Positions 8,170-16,792 of a stretch of DNA of 64,000 nucleotides are shown piece after piece. How positions within the stretch are numbered: the first letter of the stretch is position 1; the number at the start of each line of letters is the position of its first letter. Position numbers and translations under genes: made by a program. Where the stretch lies: the NCBI GenBank assembly GCA_023443225.1, contig JAEZVF010000015.1:1-64000 (forward strand), written 5' to 3'. The stretch comes from Bacillota bacterium (GTDB lineage: Bacteria; Bacillota; Clostridia; Lachnospirales; Lachnospiraceae). The notes below the pieces were generated by a model. That model was not told where the DNA came from, did no database searches, and saw only the letters and a program-made list of their open reading frames with translations.

Positions 8170-9495
8170 ATGAAAAAGATATTCTCTTTACTGCTTATAT
8201 CATCATTACTGATGATGGGTACCATCAGTGCAGAGGCAGCAAGCTTATGGTCTAAATATGTGACTGATGATGGAAGTTTTTCTTTTCATTATCCAAAGGG
8301 ATGGGAGGTTGGTTCGAATGAGTCAATAGTAGCTGTTAAGAATTCGAAGAGTGACGAACAGTTGGTAATGGCAATGCTTAATTTTGATCAACTAAAGAGT
8401 CCCCAGGATTTAGCCAACGGATTTCTTTCAATACTTAAGGATGGTAATCCCAATATAAAGGCATCGTATTGGCAAAACCAGCTTGGATTAGAGGAAGAAC
8501 AAGTAATCTTTGATCTGACCGATAAAAGGAATGGTAAAAAATATTCTGGCCTTGGGATTGTTATCAAATCGGATCAGCAAGCTATATGGTTTTCTTACTT
8601 TGCTCCAGAAGCTGATTACTATCAGATTCGCAGTGCCAATATACTGCAAGGATTTATGGGTTCTCTAGCTGAAGGCTCCAATTCAAAGACCCCGAACGTT
8701 AACTATAACGTGGATGTAGCTAAAAGGATTAACAAAAATGCAAAGGCATTTCTGTTCACCCTGGAATTTGCTTTGGGGATGCCATTTACCAAGGTACAGG
8801 AAGACAAGATACTTGTTGAAATCAAGGATGCTTGGCGTTATCTATCGGAAGAGGAACTTCAAGTATATGACCAATACCCAGCTCTTGTAAATACAGTGTT
8901 ACAAATAAATGAAGAAGAGCTCGAAGTGCTCCGTGGCGATCTTGAAAAATCTATAAGTGAATGGCTTGATGAGACAGACCAGTCTGATTCTGTGGTAAAG
9001 ATAATTAAAAGTCAGCTTGAAACTGGAGGAAGTATTGTAATTGACGGAGAATCTGCTCTTACGGAGAGGGCTCTAAACGCTTACAGCGAAATTATTGCCT
9101 ATTCAAGGTTATTGCAAAAAAATAGCAAAGCAAAACCAGATCAGATTTCTAAAGAAACTGTAAACAATGTAAAGAAACAAGTGAAAGAGGAATGGAAATC
9201 CCTTTCCGCCAATGACAAGAAGAGCATAGCTACTTGCTCTGGCTTATGGTTTTGCTTGCGGGCACAATTTCAATATGGTTCAAAAAAGGATCAGGATAAA
9301 ATTCGTACGGAACTAAAAAAACTTACTATTGTCCCCGCGAAAAAAGAAACGAACCAAAGTACGAATGCAATAACGGATAAAAATAAGAAATCAGGAAATA
9401 AAAAGCCGATGGATATGATTACTCACACGGCTATGCTACAAATACAGCAAAATATGTTTAATCATTATAGGTGGTTGAGAGGATTTACTTATTAG
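8170..9495 (+). CDS. Secreted protein with PsbP-like N-terminal domain, function unknown
   Basis: 441 residues from ATG 8170 (AAGGAG upstream; the GTG at 8161 is too close to it). A signal peptide ends near AEAAS. Residues 25-165 (DDGSFSFHYPKGWEV...) look like the PsbP/DUF1795-type sandwich that is common in secreted Firmicute proteins. The remainder is helical and basic with repeated Lys-rich stretches and no recognised motif. It precedes a LamG protein by 58 bp and may be exported with it. Confidence 0.6.
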   Translation: MKKIFSLLLISSLLMMGTISAEAASLWSKYVTDDGSFSFHYPKGWEVGSNESIVAVKNSKSDEQLVMAMLNFDQLKSPQDLANGFLSILKDGNPNIKASYWQNQLGLEEEQVIFDLTDKRNGKKYSGLGIVIKSDQQAIWFSYFAPEADYYQIRSANILQGFMGSLAEGSNSKTPNVNYNVDVAKRINKNAKAFLFTLEFALGMPFTKVQEDKILVEIKDAWRYLSEEELQVYDQYPALVNTVLQINEEELEVLRGDLEKSISEWLDETDQSDSVVKIIKSQLETGGSIVIDGESALTERALNAYSEIIAYSRLLQKNSKAKPDQISKETVNNVKKQVKEEWKSLSANDKKSIATCSGLWFCLRAQFQYGSKKDQDKIRTELKKLTIVPAKKETNQSTNAITDKNKKSGNKKPMDMITHTAMLQIQQNMFNHYRWLRGFTY

Positions 9496-9553
9496 TCCTT
9501 AGGAAAAATAACAAAATCAAACGATGGAGAATTAGGATAAGGAGGGTTTTAAT

Positions 9554-11047
9554 ATGTTAAAAAAGATGAAGTGGATAAATGGTTTTTTGATCTTGGTATT
9601 ACTTATTACGTCTACATTTCCAGTTACAATAGCATATGCGGAAGAGGAATATCAAGAGGAATATCAAGAAGAATATCAAGAAGATTATGATGAAGATGAG
9701 GAAAAAACAGTTATCAATACTGAACCAAGCTCTAATTTGGGTGGGTTCAAAGGCCTTGTAGCCCATTGGAAGTTCGATGGTGACTTAAAGGACGAAACAA
9801 AGTTCAAAAATGACGGTGAGGCCATTGGTGGTAAAGCTGGCATTACCTATGTGGATTCTGTATTTGGTAAAGGGGTTCAACTAGATGGTAAGAGTTATAT
9901 AGAAGTAAAAGATAATCCATCACTTGATCTTATAAATGAATTCACCTTCTCATTTTGGGTTTACAAGGATGACATGAGAGAAAAAGATCGTATGGATGGC
10001 GGAGTGCCATATGTTATGAAGCAAGACAACGATGCTGATTTTCCATATGGTGTGTACGAGTGGTGGGAAATGACACCTGGTATAGTTTTTAGTGATGAAG
10101 ATGGAGCGGATGACATCCATTCGGAAAAAAAAGTGGATATTCAGAGCTGGACTATGATAACAGCCACCTATGATGGACAGACAATGAAAATATACAAAAA
10201 CAATGAGTTGGTAAAGAGCGAATTAAAAAGTGTCAATTTAATAGATTCTGCTACCCCTTTGTATATTGGATTTGGACACTTTATGAATGTAGATAATTAT
10301 TTCAAGGGTGTTCTTGATGATATGAAGATTTACAATAAGGCTATTACTTACAGTGATGTTGAAGATTTATATGATGAAGCATTAAAAGGATCTGGTAAGA
10401 ATTTAATTATTAAACCAAAGAAATTGGTAGCACACTATAAGTTCGAAAAAAATCTAAAAGATTCATCAGGTCTTAATAATAATGGTGTTGCAGTAAAAGC
10501 AAACAAATTCAAATATGTGGATGCCATTGTAGGAAAAGGAGTAAAATTCAATGCCTCAAGTTATATTGAGATAAAGGATAATGATTCCTTAGATTTAGAT
10601 AAAGGATTTACCTTTGGAATGTGGGTATATAAGGAAAAGAGTACAAAAGAGCAACAACCAATCTTTGCAAAATATGGTAATAGTAAGGATAAGCAAGATA
10701 GCTCTTATGCTTTGTTAGATTGGAATAGACCGATTTTGTCCTTATCTGATTTTAACGAAGGTTATAGCCAAGAATTTGATTCCTATGAGGATAAGTATAC
10801 ACCAGATGGAAAATGGTATTATTATACTGCAACCTATAATGGGAATACTATAAAATTATATATAAATGGTAAGCTTATTAAATCACAAGAATATATTGCA
10901 GATATATCTAATTCCTGTGGACCTTTATGGATAGGTGGAGACACGAGTGGTAACTACTTTAAAGGGATGATGGATGAATTCAGAATATACAATTACGCCC
11001 TTACCCCTTCACAAATTAAAAAATTATATAAAGCGAAGAAGTCATAG
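9554..11047 (+). CDS. Secreted protein with two LamG (concanavalin-like) domains
   Basis: 497 residues. Signal peptide (MLKKMKWINGFLILVLLITS...AYA) then a short acidic linker with three EEYQ repeats. Two LamG-type jelly rolls follow, each opening with LVAHWKFDGDLKDE / LVAHYKFEKNLKDS (near residues 69 and 295) and containing IEVKDNPSLDL/IEIKDNDSLDL, FWVYKDDM/MWVYKEKS, ATYDG/ATYNG and IYNKA/IYNYA. This is a tandem carbohydrate- or protein-binding extracellular protein. No anchor or catalytic domain is seen. It ends with a terminator. Confidence 0.8.
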   Translation: MLKKMKWINGFLILVLLITSTFPVTIAYAEEEYQEEYQEEYQEDYDEDEEKTVINTEPSSNLGGFKGLVAHWKFDGDLKDETKFKNDGEAIGGKAGITYVDSVFGKGVQLDGKSYIEVKDNPSLDLINEFTFSFWVYKDDMREKDRMDGGVPYVMKQDNDADFPYGVYEWWEMTPGIVFSDEDGADDIHSEKKVDIQSWTMITATYDGQTMKIYKNNELVKSELKSVNLIDSATPLYIGFGHFMNVDNYFKGVLDDMKIYNKAITYSDVEDLYDEALKGSGKNLIIKPKKLVAHYKFEKNLKDSSGLNNNGVAVKANKFKYVDAIVGKGVKFNASSYIEIKDNDSLDLDKGFTFGMWVYKEKSTKEQQPIFAKYGNSKDKQDSSYALLDWNRPILSLSDFNEGYSQEFDSYEDKYTPDGKWYYYTATYNGNTIKLYINGKLIKSQEYIADISNSCGPLWIGGDTSGNYFKGMMDEFRIYNYALTPSQIKKLYKAKKS

Positions 11048-11090
11048 ATGTAGTTCTAACGAATAATTCAAATTAAATGCTAACATCATA

Positions 11091-11130
11091 TAATATCCTA
11101 CGGAAAAATTCCGTAGGATATTATGCTTTT
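11091..11130 (+). terminator. Intrinsic terminator after the LamG gene
   Basis: 15-bp perfect arms TAATATCCTACGGAA / TTCCGTAGGATATTA, 3-nt loop, then TGCTTTT. Confidence 0.9.
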
Positions 11131-11206
11131 ATACTAAATAAAAGATAGATAAAGTTGTAAGGTTTTGTTAAAATAAGTATAAAGGAAAAATTGGAGGTTA
11201 ATTTCA

Positions 11207-11866
11207 GTGAAAAAATACATTTTATTATTAGCGTTGGTTACATCTGTGATATTAATTGGGTGTTCAACTTCAGGGCCTGTGAACAATCAGCAAGAAAGTG
11301 TTGAAAAATTAGAGAAAAGAATAGCTGAACTTGAATGGGAAAACTCCGAACTGAAAGCTAGGCTAAAAGATAGTGAAGAATCTGATAGTGAAGAAACTGA
11401 TCGATATGTACCAGAAAAGGGCAAAATCGAAAATGTAAATAATTTACAGATAGGTGATACTATAAAAACGAATAATAAAGAAATTACTATAAATAATATT
11501 GAATTCAGTTATGATGTACTTCCAGATGATACTACGTCATTTTATACACATTATCCAGCAGAATCAGGAAATGTATATATCCACATTGATGTGGATGTGA
11601 AAAACTTACAAAAGCAGAATCTAAATGCTGATGAAATAATGTCAGTTGAAGCGGATTTCAATAATGGATATACATATGGAGGGTCTGCAATTCCAGAGGA
11701 TTCAACTACGGGTTTTACATATGCTAACATTACTTCGATTAAACCATTAGAGTCTTTAGGAGTCAGATTTTTAATTGAAAGTCCTCAAGAGGTAGAAGAA
11801 AGTGACGAATCATTAATTTTAACTTTTACTGTGGATGGAGATAATTTTGTGTATTCGATGCGATAA
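11207..11866 (+). CDS. Lipoprotein with coiled coil and DUF4352-like domain
   Basis: 219 residues with a GTG start at 11207 placed 9 nt after TTGGAGG. Lipobox LIGC puts the acylated cysteine at residue 19. Residues 29-58 form a short coiled coil (VEKLEKRIAELEWENSELKA). The rest resembles the telokin-like DUF4352 sandwich (GNVYIHIDVDVKNLQKQ). Membrane-anchored, outer face. Function unknown. Confidence 0.7.
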   Translation: MKKYILLLALVTSVILIGCSTSGPVNNQQESVEKLEKRIAELEWENSELKARLKDSEESDSEETDRYVPEKGKIENVNNLQIGDTIKTNNKEITINNIEFSYDVLPDDTTSFYTHYPAESGNVYIHIDVDVKNLQKQNLNADEIMSVEADFNNGYTYGGSAIPEDSTTGFTYANITSIKPLESLGVRFLIESPQEVEESDESLILTFTVDGDNFVYSMR

Positions 11867-11873
11867 ATATAGC

Positions 11874-11971
11874 AGTACCCACCAAAGTGGGTACTACCTA
11901 CCAAAGTGGGTACTACCTACCAAAGTGGGGACTACCTACCAAAGTGGGTACTACCTACCAAAGTGGGTACT
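11874..11971 (+). repeat. Tandem array of five 19-bp palindromic units
   Basis: Five head-to-tail copies of CTACCAAAGTGGGTACTAC with few substitutions, directly after the lipoprotein stop codon. The first unit can form a perfect hairpin (GTACCCAC-CAAA-GTGGGTAC); later units pair partly. No unique spacers, so not CRISPR. It may act as a multi-hairpin terminator or a variable-number repeat. Confidence 0.9.
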
Positions 11972-12091
11972 GTTATCATTTGTGCGCGAATAATTATCTT
12001 GAGCAGTCCAAGATCATTAATTAACCAGTAAAAACATGATATGCCTTGGTATAAATAAAACACTATATTAGTTGGAAAGCAAGGAGTACTT

Positions 12092-12922
12092 ATGAAACAT
12101 TATGAGAAAAAAATAAGCGAGATTCAGTCATACTGTATGAGAAAACCTGGTGCATATGAGGCAAGACCATTTGGAGAATCACCAATCTGCTTTAAAGTAA
12201 TGGGAAAAATATTTGTACAATTACATCCAAATAAGAGTTTTTATAAAGTAACATTAAAGTGTGAGCCAGAGCAGGCGGAGTTATATCGTATGCTTTACCC
12301 GGGGATATTGGTACGAGGATATCATTGCCCGCCGGTTCAGCAGCCTTACTGGAACACAATCGATTTAGATGCTTTTACAGACGAGCAGATGCTATGGCAG
12401 ATGATAGACGAAGCCTATGATGCAGTAGTAAATAAACTAACCAAAAAGGCAAGGGCACAGTTGCTTCAACTTTCGGCAGTGGATTACCTTGATACGGATG
12501 CTAGCAATTCCGATTTTGTATTACTTTGTGAAAAACTGGATCAGGCATTGGATGAATTAGTAGGAGGGAAAAATCAGAGAAGTCAGTATAATCAAAGTGA
12601 TAGTATTCAAGATGTGATCGTTGTATATCGGGATAACGTGCCGGTAGCGTGCGGTAGTTATAAGATGTATGATGAAGGACATGCAGAATTAAAGCACATT
12701 TATGTGGAGCCGTCATGCAGAGGAATGGGACTTGGGTCAGAACTTGTACGACGATTGGAAGCAAAAGCAAAGATTCATGGATTTCAATGGTGCATATTAG
12801 AAACTGGAGATTTACTTCACGCTGCACACCATATATATAAAAAGCTTGGATATAAAGTAATCCCCAATTATGGACAATATGCAGACATGACAAAATCTAT
12901 CTGCATGGCACGGAAGATTTAG
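12092..12922 (+). CDS. YjbR/MmcQ-like domain fused to a GNAT acetyltransferase
   Basis: 276 residues. Residues 10-125 carry the MmcQ/YjbR fold (CMRKPGAYEARPFGESPICFKV, KCEPEQAELYRMLYPGILVRGYH, WNTIDLD). Residues 165-276 are a GNAT domain (VPVACGSYKMYDEG, LKHIYVEPSCRGMGLGSELV, HIYKKLGYKVI). Both halves are complete for their families. The YjbR domain has a DNA-binding-like fold of uncertain role, so the fusion may target the acetyltransferase. ATG 12092 follows CAAGGAG. Confidence 0.75.
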   Translation: MKHYEKKISEIQSYCMRKPGAYEARPFGESPICFKVMGKIFVQLHPNKSFYKVTLKCEPEQAELYRMLYPGILVRGYHCPPVQQPYWNTIDLDAFTDEQMLWQMIDEAYDAVVNKLTKKARAQLLQLSAVDYLDTDASNSDFVLLCEKLDQALDELVGGKNQRSQYNQSDSIQDVIVVYRDNVPVACGSYKMYDEGHAELKHIYVEPSCRGMGLGSELVRRLEAKAKIHGFQWCILETGDLLHAAHHIYKKLGYKVIPNYGQYADMTKSICMARKI

Positions 12923-13009
12923 GAAAATTCAATTTGTAGAGCAGATAGTCACCATTCTGTTTATTTATCATATATTGTTATATTAATGGTATATTTAGGT
13001 GGTAACTAA

Positions 13010-13897
13010 ATGTTTAAAGAATTAAATGCTAAACTTGTTTGCAAATTTATTCTTTTAGGGTTAATTTTTACGAGTTTATCTATCTCCATTATTAACAGTC
13101 TATTTGAAGCACATGTTACATCTTCACAGCAACAGAAATTATGTATACCAATTATTATGTATCATCAGGTAAAGAATGGCGGATTTGGAAAAGATGTTAT
13201 TAGTCCATATGAATTTGAAAATGATTTAAAGTATTTATCAGAAAATAATTATAACACTATAACAATGAATCAATTGATTGATTACGTATATGACAATAAA
13301 GAATTACCACAAAATCCGATTATTTTGACATTTGACGATGGTTACTTAAGTACATATAAGTATGTTTTTTCTCTATTGAAAAAGTATAATATGAAAATTG
13401 TATTGTCAATAATTGGTATTAGTACGGATAATTTTTCAAAAGTATTCGATGACAATATTAATTATGCCCACATGACATGGGATCAAGTAAAAGAAATGGA
13501 AAGCTCAGGTTATGCTGAAATTCAAAACCACACTTATAATTTACATAGTACTTGCAATAAGAGGATAGGATGCAAACAAGTTATTAATGAATCTATGGAG
13601 GATTATGAGAAGTTATTGATAGAAGATCTTACTGAATTGCAAGAAAAAATTAAAGTAGTTACTGGACGCACTCCAAATACTTTTGTATATCCATATGGAG
13701 TATGTAGTGAAAATACGGAGTTAATCATAAAAGAACTAGGGTTTAAAGCAACTCTTTCCTGTGATTTTGGCGTTAATCTAATTACCAAGAATCATGATAA
13801 ACTATTTGGTTTAAAAAGAATATGTCGTTCTCATAATCAAAGTATTAATAAAATGATCAAAGAAGGCATGAAGACACTTAAATATATAAATGAGTAA
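13010..13897 (+). CDS. Membrane-anchored polysaccharide deacetylase (NodB domain)
   Basis: 295 residues. A single N-terminal membrane segment (residues 11-32) leads to an extracellular NodB-type domain: IIMYHQV, catalytic ILTFDDGY (the two Asp), AEIQNHTYNLHS (metal His) and TFVYPYG. It probably removes acetyl groups from peptidoglycan or a surface polysaccharide, like the CE4 family. Spacing and a GGTGG ribosome site support the ATG at 13010. Confidence 0.85.
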   Translation: MFKELNAKLVCKFILLGLIFTSLSISIINSLFEAHVTSSQQQKLCIPIIMYHQVKNGGFGKDVISPYEFENDLKYLSENNYNTITMNQLIDYVYDNKELPQNPIILTFDDGYLSTYKYVFSLLKKYNMKIVLSIIGISTDNFSKVFDDNINYAHMTWDQVKEMESSGYAEIQNHTYNLHSTCNKRIGCKQVINESMEDYEKLLIEDLTELQEKIKVVTGRTPNTFVYPYGVCSENTELIIKELGFKATLSCDFGVNLITKNHDKLFGLKRICRSHNQSINKMIKEGMKTLKYINE

Positions 13898-13979
13898 AAA
13901 TTTATCTAATAGCAAAAATAGTCGAGAGAAACTAATGAGATATTCGATATAATGGGAGCTGTAAAAACAGGAGGTAGAA

Positions 13980-14714
13980 ATGGAAGAGATATTAATAGTC
14001 AAACAGCTCTCAAAATCGTATCATGGAAAGACAATTGTTAAGAATTTGAATCTAACAGTTAAAAAAGGGACAATTCTAGGATTGTTGGGAGCAAACGGGG
14101 CTGGAAAGAGTACAAGTATTGAGTGCATCCTTGGTACAAGAAAGCCGGATAGCGGTTCAGCTACAATACTAGATATGAACCCTGTATCCGACAGAAAACA
14201 ATTATTTCAAAAGGTAGGTGTTCAATTCCAGGAAGCCAACTACCAGCAGGAAATAAAAGTGTATGAGTTGTGTGAAGAAACGGCGTCTATCTATAAAAAC
14301 CCACTAGATTGGCAAAGTCTCTTAGAGCAATTTGGCATTGCCGAAAAAGTAAAAAGCGCTGTAAAGGATTTATCAGGAGGACAACGTCAAAGGTTATTTA
14401 TCGTTCTGGCATTAATTCCAGATCCCCAAATTGTCTTTTTGGATGAACTTACGACAGGGCTGGATCCAAAAGCCAGGCGGGAAGTATGGACAACCTTAGA
14501 GCAACTAAAGAAAAAAGGATTAACTATTATTTTGACCTCGCATTTTATGGATGAAGTAGAGGTCCTCTGCGACAAAATCTGTATTCTAAAGAAGGGTGAA
14601 ACAGTATTTTACGGCACTGTGAAAGAAGCTGTAGAGATTAGTCCATATGATAAGTTTGAGGATGCATATCTTTGGTATTCGGACGGGGAGGTAAGTCAAA
14701 ATGAACACATTTAA
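13980..14714 (+). CDS. ABC-2 type transporter ATP-binding protein
   Basis: 244 residues. Walker A GANGAGKST (37-45), Q-loop VQFQE (81-85), signature LSGGQRQR (131-138), Walker B IVFLDE (151-156), H-loop TSHFMDE. It overlaps the permease gene by 14 bp. It energises export or drug efflux together with the next gene. Confidence 0.9.
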   Translation: MEEILIVKQLSKSYHGKTIVKNLNLTVKKGTILGLLGANGAGKSTSIECILGTRKPDSGSATILDMNPVSDRKQLFQKVGVQFQEANYQQEIKVYELCEETASIYKNPLDWQSLLEQFGIAEKVKSAVKDLSGGQRQRLFIVLALIPDPQIVFLDELTTGLDPKARREVWTTLEQLKKKGLTIILTSHFMDEVEVLCDKICILKKGETVFYGTVKEAVEISPYDKFEDAYLWYSDGEVSQNEHI

Positions 14715-15444
14715 GAAAATGCTGAAAATTGAAGGTAAATTATCAATTCGCGACATGAATATGGTTATATTTGCAATTATTATGCCACTCATAGTATTGG
14801 TTATTCTGGGTGTTATTTATGGAAGTAAGCCGGCTTTTGAAGGAGCAGGTTATACATTCTTAGAACAATCCTTTGGAGCACTCAGTACAATTGCCATATG
14901 TGCAGGTGGATTAATGGGACTTCCTATTTTAGTATCTGATTATAGAGAACGGAAAATTCTAAAAAGGTTTCAGGTAACACCGGTCAGTCCAGCAATGATA
15001 CTATTTGTTCATTTGATTATTTATTCTATATACTCGGCAGTTTCTGTCGTACTTCTTTGGATTGTGGCAAAATTGTTTTGGGGATTTCAAATGAGAGGTT
15101 CTTATCTGATTTTTTTGTTAGGTTGGTTGTTAGTTTTATTATCCATATTAAGTATAGGAGTATTGGTTGGGGGTATTGCGAAAAATGGAAAAAGTGCATC
15201 GGTTATAGCATCAGTTCTGTATTTTCCAATGCTTGTATTTTCCGGGGCGACACTTCCCTATGAAGTGATGCCGATTCCGATGCAAAAGATAGTAGATATT
15301 ATGCCACTTACGCAAGGTATAAAAATACTTAAAGCAACAACTTTAGGTATCCCATTAGGAAATGTTTTCATTCCAGTTATAGTAATGTTAGCAATAGCAA
15401 TAGCTTGCATTGTATGCTCCATTAAGTGTTTTCGTTGGGAATAA
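14701..15444 (+). CDS. ABC-2 type transporter permease
   Basis: 247 residues with six hydrophobic segments and the ABC-2 motif region YFPMLVFSGATLPYEVMPIPMQKI before the last helices. Pairs with the ATPase upstream; followed 68 bp later by an AraC-type regulator likely to control the set. Substrate unknown, possibly a drug or peptide. Confidence 0.85.
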   Translation: MNTFKKMLKIEGKLSIRDMNMVIFAIIMPLIVLVILGVIYGSKPAFEGAGYTFLEQSFGALSTIAICAGGLMGLPILVSDYRERKILKRFQVTPVSPAMILFVHLIIYSIYSAVSVVLLWIVAKLFWGFQMRGSYLIFLLGWLLVLLSILSIGVLVGGIAKNGKSASVIASVLYFPMLVFSGATLPYEVMPIPMQKIVDIMPLTQGIKILKATTLGIPLGNVFIPVIVMLAIAIACIVCSIKCFRWE

Positions 15445-15512
15445 ATTATCTAAATAATGATTGCAGGTTAATGTAAATATAAAGTATGATAGAATTACCG
15501 GAGGTGATGAAG

Positions 15513-16391
15513 ATGCAGGAACAAATTTTAGCTGTGCAAAGGATGCAGGATTATATCAATAATCATATTAGTGAAAATATTACATTAGCAGATTTGGCAA
15601 AGGTTTCTCTCTTTTCACCTTGGTATTCCTATCGATTATTTAAGGAATATACCAATTATACGCCGGCAGATTATATCAGAAGATTAAAATTATCAAAATC
15701 AGCCTTAAAGTTAAAAAATGAAAATTGTAAAGTGATAGACGTGGCTTTTGACATGGGGTTTCAAAGTGTAGAGGGGTATCAACGAGCTTTTTATCGAGAA
15801 TTTGGTTGTAATCCCAGTGAATTTGCGAAACATCCAGTTCCTATTTATTTATTCATTCCTTATGGAGTGTTATACAATGAAATCCGAAAGGAGCATAAAA
15901 CAGTGAAAGAAGTAAAAAATATATTTATTCAGCTGTTTCATAAACCATCTAGAAAAGTTCTGATAAAACGAGGTAAAACTGCAAGGGATTATTTTGCATA
16001 TTGTGAAGAAGTGGGTTGTGATGTATGGGGCTTGCTTACGAGTATGCAAACTATTAGCGGAGAACCGGTATGTTTATGGTTACCAAAAGAATTTCAGGAA
16101 CCGGGAACATCCGAATATGTTCAGGGAGTGGAAGTGGCACTTGATTATACTGGAGACATACCAGATGGACTTGATTTGATTGAATTACCAGAAGCAGATT
16201 ATTTAATGTTTCAGGGAGAACCATTTATGGAGAAAGACTATTGTCAGGCAATCGAAGAAGTTCAAGAATCGATTAAGAAATATAATCCTAAAATTATGGG
16301 ATATGAATTGGATAAGGCAAATCCAAGAATTCAATTAGAACCAATAGGTAAAAGAGGTTATATAGAAATGATTGCAGTAAAGCCTATATAA
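15513..16391 (+). CDS. AraC-family regulator with GyrI-like effector domain
   Basis: 292 residues from ATG 15513, 8 nt after GGAGG; the in-frame ATG at 15486 has no such site. The AraC double HTH is N-terminal (ITLADLAKVSLFSPWYSYRLFKEYT, VIDVAFDMGFQSVEGYQRAFYREFG), followed by a GyrI/SOUL-like ligand domain that ends with PRIQLEPIGKRGYIEMIAVKPI. This order is that of Rob/SoxS-type multidrug sensors. It lies behind the ABC-2 exporter genes, which it probably induces. Confidence 0.85.
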   Translation: MQEQILAVQRMQDYINNHISENITLADLAKVSLFSPWYSYRLFKEYTNYTPADYIRRLKLSKSALKLKNENCKVIDVAFDMGFQSVEGYQRAFYREFGCNPSEFAKHPVPIYLFIPYGVLYNEIRKEHKTVKEVKNIFIQLFHKPSRKVLIKRGKTARDYFAYCEEVGCDVWGLLTSMQTISGEPVCLWLPKEFQEPGTSEYVQGVEVALDYTGDIPDGLDLIELPEADYLMFQGEPFMEKDYCQAIEEVQESIKKYNPKIMGYELDKANPRIQLEPIGKRGYIEMIAVKPI

Positions 16392-16450
16392 CAGAATTCA
16401 GAATTCAAGACAACTTTAACGTCAATACAAAATAATCGGTATGCATATAC

Positions 16451-16492
16451 GCCCCTTTGGTTGGATAAAAATCCAATCAAAGGGGGTTTTTT
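16451..16492 (+). terminator. Intrinsic terminator
   Basis: Arms GCCCCTTTGGTTGGAT / ATCCAATCAAAGGGGG with a 4-nt loop and T6. Closes the ABC/AraC unit. The remaining 300 bp up to the chemoreceptor gene show no gene or clear riboswitch. Confidence 0.9.
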
Positions 16493-16792
16493 ACCTATTT
16501 CTTTCGAAAATCTGGCTGTATAGTATTGAATTATATTAATAATAGTAACTATTACCAATACACTATGTAAATTGTCCCAGAAATTCGTAAATTACTTATA
16601 TTGATAATAAAAAATAATTATCCTATAATTACAATTGAAACAAAAGATATTTGTATTGGTAAAGTTCTGATACTGAGTATGGCTTAACGGAAAATCTTAT
16701 GTAATAGACGAATACATAGAGTATGGGTAAGTAATATTAAAAATACTTCATAATATAACGCACAACAAAATGACTACAAGGAGACGAACTAA

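Noticed and set aside
11874..11971. CRISPR array
   Set aside because: The 19-bp units are contiguous with no unique spacers and no cas genes nearby.
16493..16792. c-di-GMP riboswitch or flagellar promoter before the chemoreceptor gene
   Set aside because: No GCAAA-type c-di-GMP aptamer core or convincing sigma-28 boxes could be seen.
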